NCBI RefSeq assembly: GCF_018139145.2
Contig: NC_059500.1
Span: 45,245,226-45,309,225, forward strand
Direction: 5' to 3'
DNA length: 64,000 nucleotides
Source: Gymnogyps californianus
Lineage: Eukaryota > Chordata > Aves > Accipitriformes > Cathartidae
Shown here: positions 1 to 12,131 of the stretch, piece by piece
Layout: every line of letters starts with the position of its first letter
Position numbering within the stretch: the first letter of the stretch is position 1
Translations under genes and position numbers: made by a program
The notes under the pieces: generated by a model
Told to the model about the DNA's origin: nothing
The model's input: only the letters and a program-made list of their open reading frames with translations
Databases searched by the model: none

Positions 1-3000
1 ATTCCATGAGTTAGAAGGAAATTACAATACAAAATGTAGGTGGAATGGTTTCCAGAGGCAGGCTCTGCCTTTGCAACAAGTGTTCCCACACACATTTTAG
101 TACCTGTGACTCACCGTGGAGGCTGATATTAATTGTTAGTGCCACTGCTTTCATGAGAGCCCGCTGATTTAGTGTGGCTCAGTGTTTGGGTGCTCAAATG
201 AAGATGTCACCGGGAACTGCCTCTAACTGACTAAGTCCCACTAGCTTCAGTGGGTGTTAAGTGACCAACTATGTAAACATCCCTTGTGAATCTCACTGCC
301 TGTTCTTCTGCATTGTAGTGAATATCTTTCTTGGTGCTCTATGTTCTGTCCTGGGGACAAACAAATGTGTCTAGAGGACTTTATTTGCCCTCACACATGC
401 CTCTGCTATGGAAACTGTCCTTAAAAGATCCCCATAACCTTTGCTCACCAAAAATTGATTTAGCTGAGGTCTTTGGGAGGGCATTAATAGTCCAGCACAA
501 TGTTTTCTTAGCTCATGAGGCAATGAGTAACCTAGCTAGACTTGGCATCGTCTACAAGAGTGGCACAACTCTCACATGACAGATCAGTGTGGTTAAAAAC
601 AGGAAGGACAACTTCCATTTTTAAATCATGGGGCGCTGTATAAACAGTAGCACATGTGAGTTTTTTATAGCTAGCACTGATCAGTGCAGTTAATTAATGT
701 AACTGTCATAAAGTCACAAGCTGGTAATTAGCCTGAAGCACGTTTTACTATGGTTGTGCTTTTTATATTGACTCACAATAAGTCAGCAGAAATAATGGGA
801 ATGTCATGATATAAAATCCATTTTTTTTTTTGTTGTGACAAAACAAAACTCACGTGCTGGATTGTTTGCTGTCTAAATTGTAAGAAACTGGAGCCAGAGC
901 ACAAATGTTAACTCCTGGTTACAATTTTGTTCTGGGGCTTTCTGCCAATTAGGAAGACATTGCTTTTCCTTGAGCATGCCCTCTGTAAAAGCAACTGAGA
1001 GTTGGTATAATGTCATCACTGGCAATATTACACTATCTGTGCACCCTGAACTGGTTTGATTGGCTTACTGACAGTAGTGATTTAATTACTCTGAAAGGCA
1101 CAGAATCCAGGTGCCTACCCTTGCAAATGGTGTGTGTATATGAATAAGTTCTTTTTTAATGGTTAGTGTAAAACAAACTAATAGAGAAACAATCACAAAT
1201 AGTTATACTAAATCTGACTGATTTAGTGCACACCAATTAGGCTTCTGCTTATGGAGGACCATCTCTGTTCTCTCTCCTTCAGAAAGAACCTAGGGAGATA
1301 AACTGATCATGTTAGTTCATTAATACAGATATTGAAATTTGAATGAAATATATACCTACAGTATATAAACAGTCATCCACAAAAATGGGATTTTGTATGA
1401 TTTTTTCATCTTCTGCATTATATAATTAATGTCAATGAAATTTTGACATTAAAAATGAAATCCAATGAAAAAGTAGCATATTAGTACAAAAGTAGCTTTT
1501 GTATTAGTTTGGCTCAGTTTAAAATTCTAGCTGTGAAAATCATCTGACATACTGATATTCTTTTTTGATTATTTTTCTGTCTATGTCCATTGTCCTGCCT
1601 GAACAAATGCAGTAAGCCTTATACATAAACTACAGCACTACAAATTTGCAATTCCCCAATAATAATTGAACAGGCTCTACTGTGAAACTGCTTCAGATCT
1701 TTCAATAATGAAATCTATTTATATTTCATCTTATCAAAAATCAATCTTTTTGGTTGAAAATATGTGATCTGTGTAGTATTTTTTAAAATTAAATTATGAG
1801 GGCAAGAAAAAGGAGTGAAAACAAAAGGAGCAAAGGAGAGACCACTCTCTTAGAAGAGAGTAAGCTGAAAAGAAGGTAAGAGAGAAATTTATATTAAGTT
1901 CATCATTAATTTTAATCGAGTAAAATGTTAAGGAAAAAATAATTCCCACAAAGGATTTGAGATTTGCTCACTGCTGAATTACATCACTTTTATAGGTTCG
2001 AAACTGGTTTTCAATGGAGTTACATGTCCAAAACCAGAATAATGAAATGGTGAATTGCAACAGTGCCTTGCCATTTGTGGGAAGACTCCCACAAACCTCC
2101 ACAGTCTGATTTGGGCACTCTTTGGAGCGTGTGGTTGGGCTGATCCCTAGTCACTGACCTTGACGTGGTCTGTTCTTCACGAGGGGTTTGCCATTGGCTT
2201 TGCTGAGAATGAAACACCTCATGCTTATGCCATTTGATAAGTAGGAACAAGATTAGTCACTTAAATGTCTAATGGCTAATTGGTTTCCTGGATGAGGCTG
2301 CTCACATGCTTCAGGGTAAGCATGTGCTTCAATGTTCACCTGAACCAGGGTCTCCACTAGTCATCTGGGCAACCTCTACGGTAGTCTGCTGGCTCTGGTT
2401 GACAATGGCTCTTTGTAGGCCGTGACAAGGTGGCTATACTTTCTGAAGGTTTCATTTCATGCTCACAGAGTCTCAGAAAAAAAACCCCTACATTACTGTA
2501 TGCTTCAGTTAATTCCTAAAAAACGACTGTGAACTAATAATAGAAGATGCAGAAGTAGAAATAAAAGAAGAAACAAAAAGATTGCAGTATTCTCTTACTC
2601 ACTCTGCACCAGCGTAGCCAGGCTGCAAATACACTGCAGGAGAACGCTGGCTATAGCATGTGTACTACAACGTAGCTTGTACAGATGCAGTCTTCTATCG
2701 CTAGGTCTCAAGGTGGTGATCCCTTGCAGCAGATGAGGAAGCAAGAGCACAGAGAGGTGAGATGTTCTGCCTAAAGTCACCTAGCATTTTGATATTAGAT
2801 CCAAGTCTCCCAAACAGTAGCAGTCCCTTCTCCATGCAGCAGGCCAGAGTCACTTCCAAATACATTCAGGAGTCTGTATAGACAAATAGATAATCTAGCA
2901 GTATTTCCGTCTCGATGAGAGAAAGAACAAGAAGCAGCAAACGGTAGTGAGTTGAAAAAAAAGCAGAAGTGATAACTTAGACACATCTAGAATTCTTGGA

Positions 3001-4812
3001 AGCTCGGAGTCTGATGCGCTCTCAATTAAAAATAAGCATCATCATCTCATTAATGCGTGCCAGCCACAACTGTTCTGAAATCATAAGTCTAAATAGCAAC
3101 ATGTAAAATGTTCACATATACCTTCTAGCACTTGCAGTTTTCAGAACATATTTGTAAGCTTATTATGAGGGCTATTCTTTTGAAAGAGAGGCTATGTTCA
3201 GATGACTGAAGATTGATGATTTTAAGAAGAAATACTGAATATTGTGAAACTTCGAAATAACTTGCCAGTGTAGCAATGTTATTGTTTGCTACTAGTTGAA
3301 AAGTAGGGATGGAAGACAGAAGAGGAATAAAATACAAAATAATTTGTGTCTATGCCAAAATTGAATCAAACATATATATCTTCTGATTCCAAAATATATA
3401 ATTGCTGTTCAGTTTTATTTGAATTCCTGATTTTGCCTGATCAGGATAAAGAAATGCTAATATAGTAAAAGTAAGACCACAATTTTTCTGGCCTGGCTTG
3501 AAGATTTGAAGATCTTGTAAATTTATCTGTTCTTGTAACATTTAAGGTTTCTTTGCTGATGCAAGGGGCTTGTTTAGTTAAAAAAAAGGCACCAGTTCAG
3601 GACTTTTGTCCTTCACCATTACTGTTGAGTTTGAATAGTGAACCAAAGTGACTTAAAAGTTTACAGATATTATGTCAACTTATAATATGGAGGATGTACA
3701 ATTTGAAATGTAACTGCTCCCCAGAGCTATACATAAGAAAGTGACCCCTTTTTCTACATCAGCTGTACAAGTGAGTGCCACCATATGCAGGGATAGGTGT
3801 GACACACTGATTCTGTGGGAAAAATGCATATTTTCTGGTAATTGCACTTTTTTGTAGTGTTACGGGTCTTTAGGTTTGTGTGTAATGTGGAACATGTAGC
3901 CCCATTTACTGTGACAATTAAAATATGACAAGGGAAAGACACTGGGACATCATAAAACATGATTGAACTTTGGGGTAGACATGGATGTTTTCATTTAAAG
4001 TCATCACTCTGTGTGCACTCCAGTGACAGGCCAGCCCCTGTCTGCTGGGGAGCAAACTCTTTCCACAGGTGGGTGCATGAAAGAAGTTGCCTCCATGGTT
4101 TAAAGGCCAGTGAGGCAGAGCCTCTTGGTTATCTCCCTTCAGTCTGCAGTTCTGTTCTGCAGAAGAGGCAAGCGAAACCTGCCTCTTTTTAAATTTTCAA
4201 AACAACTTTTAAAGAACTTGGCCATGATCTGTTAGAAACAGAAATGTGCTGAAATCCCACAACGAAAAGGTCCTTTGTGATTCATGAGGAGAATATCCTT
4301 AAACGGTAATCGCTAAGTGAGTTGGAAGCACCTACAACTGACCACAGCTGTTGCTAACAGGGCTATGAAAAAGGTTGTATTTGGCAGACTGACTTGAATC
4401 TGCTGGTTGGTGTTAGTGTCTATATTAAGGGATCTGTGAGAGCGTCATCTGCATTAAATGTGCTTTCATTTACAGTACTGAAATTGAAGACTGCTTTGTA
4501 TACGCGTGATACTGCAGAGAGCAGAACATGACCCATAGACATACACACATATCCCCAAGACAGCCTTAAATGAAAATCCAGAATCTGAACATCATAAAAA
4601 TTTTAGTGATGCTCTGATGTGGTAATGAACTTCATGTCTTTCCTTCTTATGACAAAAGTCTGATGTCATTTGCACAGTTTACTAGAGTCTGTTCTTTAGG
4701 GTACGTAGGATTTACACGAGTGAGAATGAAATTAAGTTGCCTAGATCTAATACCTTGAATCTCTGAAAGATTTCGACCCTGTTTCAAACACAGACTCATT
4801 TAAATGACTTGT
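1..4812. other. Upstream intergenic DNA, no gene recognised
   Basis: AT-rich single-copy-looking sequence with frequent stops in all frames. The open frames present are all under about 85 codons, show no recognisable domain and lack convincing splice context, so I call none of them. An 11-base T run lies at 821-831. The stretch around 2295-2350 vaguely resembles very old amniote repeat sequence. Nothing else stands out. Confidence 0.6.
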
Positions 4813-4869
4813 CATAGAATCATAGAATGGTTTGGGTTCAAAGTGACCTTAAAGACCATCTAGATCCAA

Positions 4870-7840
4870 ACCCACTGCCATGGGCAGGGACACCTTCCAC
4901 TAGACCAGGTTGCTCAAAGCCCCATCCAACCTGGCCTTGAATACTTCCAGGGAGGGGGCATCCACAACCTCTCTGCACAACCTGTTCCAGTGCCTCACCA
5001 CCCTCACAGTGAAGAACTTCTTCCTTACATCTGATCTAAATCTATCCTCTTTCAGTTTAAAGCCATTACCCCTTGTCCTATCACTACATGCCCTTGTAAA
5101 AAGTCACTCTCTGGCTTTCTTGTAGGCCCTGTTGAGGTACTGGAAGGCTGCTATAAGGTCTCCCCAGAGCCTTCTCTTCTCCAGGCTGAAAAACCCGAAC
5201 TCTCTTTGCCTGTCTTCGTAGGAGAGGTGCACCAGCCCTCTGATCATCTTCGTGGCCTTTCTCTGGATTCACTCCAACAGGTCCATGTCCTTATGTTGGG
5301 GGCCTCAGAGCTGAATGCACTACTCCAGGCTGGGTCTCATGAGAGCAGAGTAGAGGGGGAGAATCACCTCCCTCAACCTGCTAGTCACACTTCTTTTGAT
5401 GCAGACCAGGATACGGTTGGCTTTCGGGGCTGCAAATGCACATTGCCGGGCCATGTTGAGCTTTTCATCAACCAACACCCCCAAGTCCTTCTCCACAGGG
5501 CTGCTCTCAATCCATTCTCCACTCAGCCTGTATTTGTGCATGGGATTTCCCCGACCCACGTGCAGGACCTTGCACTTGGCCTTGTTGAACTTCATGAGGT
5601 TCGTACATGGGCCTACCTCTCAAGCCTGTCAAGGTCCCTCTGGATGGCATCCCTTCCCTCCAGCATGTCGACCGCACCACATAGCTTGGTGTTGTCGGCA
5701 AACTTGCTGAGGGTGCACTCAATCCCACTGTCCATGTCGCCAACAAAGATGTTAAACAGCGCCGGTCCCAATACCAACCCCTGAGGAAAGCCACTCATCA
5801 CTGCTCTTCGCTTGGACATCGAGCCATTGACTGCAACTCTTTGAGTGTGACCATCCAGCCAATTCCTTATCCACTGAGTCATCCATCTGTCAAATCCATG
5901 TCTCTCCAATGTAGAAACAAGGATGTCATGCGGGACAGTGTCAAATGCTTTGCACAAGTCCAGGTAGATGACGTCCGTTGCTCTTCCCTTAGCCATCAAT
6001 GCTGTAATTTCATCATAGAAGGCCACCAAATTTGTCAGGCGTGATTTGCCCTTCGTGAAGCCATGTTGGCTGTCATGAATCACCTCCTTATTTTCCACGT
6101 GCCTTAGCATAGTTTCCAGGAGGATCTGCTCCGCTATCTTGCCGGGCACAGAGGTGACACTGACTGGCCTGTAGTTCCCCAGGTCTTCCTTTTTTCCCTT
6201 TTTAAAAATGGGGGTTATGTTTCCCCTTTTCCAGCCAGTGGGAACATCCCTGAACTGCCACGACTTCTCAAATGTGATGGATAGTGGCTTAGCCACTTCA
6301 TCCGCCAGTTCCCTCAGGACCTGCAGATTCATCTCATCAGGTCCCTTGGACTTGTGCACCTTGAGGTTCCTTAGATGGTCTTGAACCTGATCTTCTCCTA
6401 TAGTGGGTGGTTCTTCCTTCTCCCAGTCCCTGCCTTTGCCTTCTGTGACTTGGGCAGTGTGGCTGGAGCACTTCCTGGTGAAGACCAAGGCAAAAAAGTT
6501 GTTGAGTACCTCAGCCTTCTCCATCTCCGAGGTAACCAGGTCTCCTGTTTCCTTCCTGAGAGGGCCCACACTTTCCCTAGTCTTCCTTTTATTACTGTAG
6601 AAGCTTTTCTTGTTGCCCTTGACGTCCCTGGCCAGATTTAATTCTATCAGGGCTGTAGCTTTCCTAACCTGATCCCTGGCTGCTTGGACAATTTCTCTGT
6701 ATTCCTCCCAGGCTGCCTGTCCTTGCTTCCACCTTCTGTAGGCTTCCTGTTTGTGTCTGAGTTTGTCCAGGAGCTCCTTGTTCATCCATGCAGGCCTGCT
6801 GGTGTTTTTGCCTGACTTCCTCTTTGTTGGGGTGCATCGCTCCTGAGCTTGGAGGAGGCGATCCTTGAATATTAACCAGCTTTCTTGGGCCCCTCTTCCC
6901 ACCAGGGCTTTATCCCATGTTACTCTACCAAGCAGATCCCTGAAGAGGCCAAAGTCTGCTCTCCTGAAGGCCAGGGTAGCGAGCTTGCTGTGCACCCTCC
7001 TTGCTGCCCTAAGGATCTTGAACTCCACCATTTCATGGTCACTGCAGCCAAGGCTGCCCTTGAGCTTCACATTCCCCACCAGCCCCTCCTTGTTGGTGAG
7101 AACAAGGTCCAGCATAGCACCTCTCCTCGCTGGCTCCTCCATCAGCTGGAGAAGGAAGTTATCATCAGTGCATTCCAGGAACGTCCTGCATTGCTTATGC
7201 CCTGCTCTGTTGTCCCTCCAACAGATATCGGGGTGGTTGAAGTCCCCCATGAGGACCAGGGCTTGTGAACGTGAGGCTGCTCCTATCTGTCTATAGAGGG
7301 CCTCATCTGCTCGATTTTCCTGGTCGGGCAGCCTGTAGCAGACCCCCACTATAATGTCACCTGTCCCTGCCCTCCTTTTAATCCTGACCCAGAAGCTCTC
7401 GGTCAGCTCCTCATCCATCCCCAGGCGGAGCTCCATGCACTGCAGCTGGTCATTGACATAGAGGGCGACACCCCCTCCTCATCTCCCCTGCCTGTCCCTC
7501 CCAGAGAGCCTATATCCTTCCATTCCAACACTCCAGTCATAGGAGCCATCCTACCACATCTCCATGATGCCAATAAGATCATAGCCCTGCAGGTGTGCGC
7601 ATGTCTCTAACTCCTCTTGTTTATTCCCCATGCTACACGCGTTTGCGTAGAGGCATTTAAGTTGGGCCCCTGATGAAGCTGACTTAATGGCTGGAGTGGC
7701 TGGAATTCCTTTGTGCAGCTCTTCAGGTGGTCTCCTGCTGACCTGTGATCCCTCTCCAGGCTCTGGACATCTGTTGCTGGCACTGGCATCAAACTGGTAG
7801 GAATGGGATGGATTGAGGTTCCCCTCCCCCAGCACCTTTA
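4870..7840 (-). pseudogene. CR1 ORF2 remnant (endonuclease and reverse transcriptase)
   Basis: Broken ORF2 of the large CR1. The N-terminal endonuclease part reads from 7835 down to a TAG at 7551-7553, where a tryptophan codon in the family motif ETWWD has become a stop. A TGA follows near 7484. An uninterrupted 607-codon stretch then runs from 7436 to 5613 and holds the rest of the APE-type endonuclease (GDFNHPD at its residues 64-70, SDH at 132-134) and the reverse transcriptase. Motif A reads YLDLCKAFD and motif B reads GFPQGLVLG, altered from the usual GVPQGSVLG. Motif C reads FADN instead of FADD (about residues 579-582), so a catalytic aspartate is lost. A frameshift near 5613 moves the remainder into another frame (5595-5320), and decayed C-terminal coding continues to about 4870. 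Confidence 0.93.
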
Positions 7841-7849
7841 GTTTAAAGC

Positions 7850-8929
7850 CCTCTTCACCAGCTCGGCAAGCCTATGACCAAAGATGCTCATCCCCTTCTC
7901 TGACTGATGGACCCCATCAGCCCCCAGTAGACCAGGTTTCTCAAAGCGAGTCCCATGGTCTAAGTAGCCAAACCCCTGGCTGTGGTATCACTCCCGTAAC
8001 TATTTGTTGATTTGCCAGATTTACTGGCCCTTTCAACCCCTTCCCTTTGACCAGGAGTATCAATGAAAAAACTACCTGCACTCCAGAGTCCCTTGTTGCC
8101 ACTCCCAGGGCTCTGTAATCCTTCTTAATACTCCTCAGACTGCTTCTGGCTGTATCACTGGTGCCCACGTTAAAGAACAGCAGCGGATAATAGTCGACTG
8201 TACGAGGCTTGGTGGATCATGAGGATCTCGGTGACATCCCTGATATGAGCCCCAGGTTAGCAGCACACCTCTCTAGAGAGTGCGTTAGGTTGGCAAATGG
8301 GTGCCTCCGTACCTCTCAGAAGAAAGTCGCCTACTACTATCACCCGTAACCTTTTCTTAGTTGTGCTGGTTGTTATACGGGGAGCAGATCGGGCTGCCTT
8401 ACTCAGCTCCAGCCTCTCTCCTGATGTGACGGGTCTTTCCTCTTCAGTCTGCAGAGCAGTGAAGTGGTTCTGCAAGGACACCTCAGGCTTCGGGGGAAGT
8501 CTCTTCGTTCTGCTGGTCCTTGCCATTGCAAGCTTCCATTCTTCTGCATTATTGTCCCCCCTTCCCTCCATGTGTGCCGGTGGGAGAGTTTTTGGCTGTT
8601 TGGCCATGGGCTGTGGATCCAGTGCAGACTGCACTTGGAACCAGCTATCTAACTCCTTCTCAGCCTCCCTGATGTTACCAGCCTTCTCACAGCCTCCTGC
8701 AGCTCAGCCACCTGCTGAGGTCCTCCACCTGGGCACACCTTTTGCAGGCAGGTCTGCCGCCTGTCCCTGCCCCAGGAGAAAGGTCTAGGCACTGCCTGCA
8801 GTCTGAGGTCTGCGCTGCAGCCTCTCCCTTCAGCAGCTCCCTCTGGGTGGAGGCATCGGCCACTGCTGGGGGAGATGGTGCAGACCCCCCAGCCGGAGCT
8901 GCAGCCTCTGCTCTCAGACGAGTGCCCAC
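7850..8929 (-). pseudogene. CR1 ORF1 remnant (esterase-like protein)
   Basis: Decayed ORF1 of the same CR1, readable in three frames in succession: 8929-8687, 8634-8257 and 8168-7941. The N-terminal piece carries paired cysteines (CRQC, CKRC) like the cysteine-rich motif of CR1 ORF1. The middle piece contains VVGDFLLRG, corresponding to the SGNH-esterase block I GDSLLRG, with the nucleophile serine replaced by phenylalanine. Further on comes GTSD, where GTND is usual, and near the end ADGVH, which keeps the Asp-His pair of the last esterase block. ORF1 ends in KRALN just before ORF2. In CR1 elements this protein is thought to act in RNA or membrane-associated steps of retrotransposition; here it cannot be made intact. 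Confidence 0.85.
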
Positions 8930-9465
8930 CGTTCTGCCTTGAGGGTCAGGCAGGATGAGTGCCCTTGACCTGCGCAGGTGGTCACAGAGCGGTGCCTGGT
9001 TGCTGGGTTATGTGGACTTCCAGCCTCTCCACTCGGCCAGCGGAATGCCCCTCCTTTGCAGAGGCGCCCTCCCACGCGAACTGCTGCGCCAACTGCTGCG
9101 CCACGCCCTGGCTGACGCGCCACGCCCTGTTCTCCCATCCTGGTCGCTAGCGCTCCCCAGGGCTGCCTTTTGTGGGAGCAGGGGGTGGCCGCCCTTACTC
9201 CTGGCCCTGCCCAGGCCTCGTCAGCCGCTCTCCCTCGTGAGAGCTGCTGGCTCCTGGCAGGTCTCTGCACTCCCATGGGGTTTCCCCGGCTCAGGAAATC
9301 CCCCCCGTATGCCGCCATCCCTCGCTGCGCTGCGGAACGCGCCTGCACTGGAGCTGACTGCCTCTGCTCTGTGTTAGAAGAGAGGACAATTTGAGTCTGC
9401 TTTACTTGCAGAACCTTTCCGGAAAGCGCCAGAAAGAAGCTTTGTCTCCACACCACTGCTTAGCT
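8930..9465 (-). promoter_or_regulatory. CpG-rich 5' region of the near-full-length CR1
   Basis: GC-rich, CpG-rich stretch upstream of the CR1 ORF1 remnant, in sharp contrast to the AT-rich flanks. It contains a tandem 12-bp repeat (AACTGCTGCGCC) at 9079-9102 and a repeated GCGCCACGCCCTG nearby. By position it is the CR1 5' untranslated region, which carries the internal promoter in full-length elements. Promoter activity is inferred, not visible. Confidence 0.6.
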
Positions 9466-9887
9466 TCTCCATCTTAAATTCTTGTATTGTGTTGACATAA
9501 AGACAATGAAAAATATTCTTCATAATTAGAACAAGGTGAAAATTTAAAGGAAATTTAAGTCTTCAGGAAGACCTCATTATTTAAAAAAAAAAAAAAAAAG
9601 GACAAGACATGAAAAGTTTTATAAAGGAACTTATGGAAAAAATGTGATACTTGACAGAAAAACTGATTCCCTCCCCAATTTTTTTATTTAGCTGCTACAT
9701 GAGGCACAAAATTAAAGAAATACTTGGCTTTTATGAGCATTTTAGTGTTAATTTCCTCATTGAAGGTATCAGAGCTCATTGGAAGGATTTGATGAAGCCT
9801 GGGGCTGCTCCAGTGCTACCTCTCCACCTCCAGGTAGGTACGTGGTCAGGCACTGCAGGCTGCATCCTCAGTGCATCACTTCTGCCC
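9466..9887. other. AT-rich spacer
   Basis: No gene or recognisable element between the CR1 5' end and the first solo LTR. A run of 17 A residues lies at 9583-9599. It has no associated target duplication or coding remnant, so I treat it as a simple homopolymer. Confidence 0.6.
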
Positions 9888-10489
9888 TGTCCTGGTTTTG
9901 GCTGGGATAGAGTTAATTTTCTTCTTAGTAGCTGGTACAGTGCTGTGTTTTGATTTAGTGTGAGAATAATGTTGATAACACACTGATGTTTTAGTTGTTG
10001 CTAAGTAGTGCTTATCCTAAGTTAAGGACTTTTCAGTTTCCTATGCTCTGCCAGCAAGCAGGTGTGCAAGAAGCTGGGAGGGAGCATAGCCGGGGCAGCT
10101 GACCTGAACTAGCCAACGGGATATTCCATACTATGGAATGTCATGCCCAGTATATAAACAGGGGGGAGTTGGCCAGGAGGGGTGGATCGCTGCTTGGGCA
10201 TTGGTCAGCAGGTGGTGAGCAATTGCATTGTGCATCACTTGTCTTTTCTTGGGTTTTATTTCTCTCTTTTTTTTTGTTATATTCCTTTTCATTATAACTA
10301 TTAATATTATTATATTTTTTTATTCTTAGTTAGTATTATATTTTATTTTACTTTAGTTATTAAACTGTTCTTATCTCAACCCACAAGTTTTTCTTTTTTT
10401 TTCCAATCCTTCTCCCCATCCCCCTGGGAGGGAGGAGGGGGAGGCAGCTGCGTGGTGCTTTAGTTGTTGGCTGGGGTTAAACCATGACA
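9888..10489 (+). mobile_element. Solo LTR, copy 1 (ERVL-like)
   Basis: 602-bp solo long terminal repeat that begins TGTCCTGG and ends CCATGACA. A perfect 5-bp target duplication, TGCCC, lies at 9883-9887 and 10490-10494, so the ends are exact. A TATA box (TATATAAA) begins at 10151, followed by a G-run, and a polyadenylation signal ATTAAA lies at 10359-10364, giving a U3-R-U5 layout. There is no internal retroviral sequence on either side, so this is an LTR-LTR recombination product. The 5-bp duplication fits the class III/ERVL group, but the family name is not determined. Confidence 0.92.
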
Positions 10490-11452
10490 TGCCCATTGAG
10501 CTACTTTGGTACAGCCTGACCACTGCTGCCTGAAGGGAGAAAAAAACATGGTCAGCTGTAATTTTGAACTCATTGCTGTTGGTGAAAGAACACCCTTTAA
10601 AGAAGCGCTACAAAAAGTTGGATCCTATCAGAAGATAAGAAGGGTCTGTGCATTCAAAGCACAGCTATCCTCTGCTGGTTATTTTTCTAAAACACTTTCC
10701 TCTGCTAAGTCGACACCTACTCTGATTTGCACATTGACTTTGTCTGACTGACTTCTGCAGCTTGCCCAGTTGAGTGGTGAAACTTTGGTGATTCAGCGTA
10801 GAAGCTGCAAGGTCCCTCCAGCACCTTGGGGACTGTGGAGGCCTCCAGAAACAGACTCATATGGACCGGTGTGGAGATGCCTCATTCCTGCGCCTGCATT
10901 TGCAACATCCCTAAGAAATTCAGATTCCCCCACTGCGTGTAAAAAGCAGCGCACAGCAACCCGTAGGCATGTACAACAGCAAGTTTTATCTGTCCTTGAC
11001 AGTCCCATGAAGAGTGCTGCATATTCTTGAGTGCCACCTACTGGCACTTTCCCTACGTCATATATACAGTCATACTTTTCTTACAAGCATTTTCATATTA
11101 GTTTCTTCATAATAGCTTTCACTGCCAACTTTGGTGGTGGGGGTTACTTTATCCAGGACTGTAGGGTAAGTTCTTCACCATGCATCCCAAGGAGGACCCT
11201 CGCATCTCCCACTGCATCCAGGACCCAGACCCCCAGAGACCTGCACCCATCTCCTAGACCTACAAAGTCTTCATGCTGATCCTCAGACAAACACCGTACA
11301 TATCTCAGCATCCTAGTTCTTCACTTGCAATGGTTATTCCTTCTCCTTACCCTTTCTGCTGCCTTTGAAGGTATCTTGGGACAGAAGCTCAAGTGCCCCC
11401 GTTGAGGCATATAAACAATGTACAAATAGTTAGCTAATAGCAAAACAGCTAA
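10490..11452. other. Unassigned, locally GC-rich spacer
   Basis: Sequence between the first solo LTR and the second CR1. The part at about 10770-11290 is noticeably richer in G and C than the flanks and has short open frames on both strands (for example 10770-11030 plus). None shows a recognisable domain, and the two overlapping opposite-strand frames argue against coding. It could be a degraded repeat. Confidence 0.5.
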
Positions 11453-11536
11453 TCATAGAATTACAGAACCATAGAATATCTCGAGTTGGAAAGGACTCAT
11501 AAAGATCATTGAGTCCAACTCCCTGCTCCTCACAGG

Positions 11537-12116
11537 TTTCCTGGTTTTGGCTGGTACAGTGCTGTGTTTTGGATTTAGTGTGAGAATAATGTTGATAACA
11601 CGCTGATGTTTTAGTTGTTGCTAAGTAGCGCTTATCTTAAGTCAAGGATTTTTCAGTTTCCCATGCTCTGCCAGCAAGCAGGCGTGCAAGAAGCTGGGAG
11701 GGAGCATAGCCGGGACAGCTGACCTGAACTAGCCAAAGGGATATTCCATACCATGGAACATCATGCCTAGTATATAAACAGGGGGGAGTTGGCCGGGAGG
11801 CGCGGATCGTGGCTCTGGCATCGGTCAGCAGGTGGTGAGCAATTGCATTGTGCATCAACAGGTTTTCTTCCCTGGCGCCACCCCCCCTTTTTTTTGTTAT
11901 ATTCCTTTTCATTACTATTATTATTATTATTATATTTCATTATTATTATTGTTAGTGTTATACTTTAGTTATTAAACTGTTCTTATCTCAACCCACGAGT
12001 TCTGCCTTCTTTCCCGATTCTCCTCCCCATCCCACCGGGAGCGGGGCGGGGTGGGGGCAGGGAGTGAAGGAGCGGCTGCGTGGTGCTTGGCTGCTGGCTG
12101 GGGTTAAACCACAACA
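11537..12116 (+). mobile_element. Solo LTR, copy 2, nested in CR1
   Basis: Same LTR family as copy 1. It starts TTTCCTGG (first dinucleotide TG changed to TT) and ends CCACAACA. The flanks share CAGG (11533-11536 and 12117-12120), consistent with a 5-bp ACAGG duplication that lost one A at the 3' junction. TATA box at 11771-11778, ATTAAA at 11971-11976, and a (TTA)n-like AT microsatellite between them. Compared with copies 1 and 3, 30 bp is missing just after GGCTGG near the 5' end, between two short GCTGG repeats. The insertion splits the CR1 and is therefore younger than it. Confidence 0.92.
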
Positions 12117-12131
12117 CAGGACTACCTAAAA

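Larger units (their letters stand above)
4813..9465 (-). mobile_element. Near-full-length CR1 LINE, inactive
   Basis: This is a CR1-clade non-LTR retrotransposon on the minus strand. The 3' end at 4813 carries the diagnostic CR1 terminus, ATTCTATGATTCTATG read on the minus strand. Moving towards higher coordinates come the reverse transcriptase and endonuclease remnants of ORF2, the remnants of ORF1, and a GC- and CpG-rich 5' region ending near 9465, where the sequence returns to AT-rich DNA. The length of about 4.65 kb is close to a complete CR1 (about 4.5 kb in birds), which is rare because most copies are 5'-truncated. Stops and frameshifts in both ORFs show that it cannot be autonomous. 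No target-site duplication is evident, as is usual for CR1. The exact 5' boundary is uncertain by tens of bases. Confidence 0.95.

Noticed and set aside
5206..5784. 192-codon plus-strand open frame
   Set aside because: Antisense shadow of the CR1 reverse transcriptase on the minus strand.
9583..9599. Poly-A run as the tail of a processed pseudogene or SINE
   Set aside because: No retrocopied sequence or target duplication is attached, and the A17 run at 17608 is equally bare.
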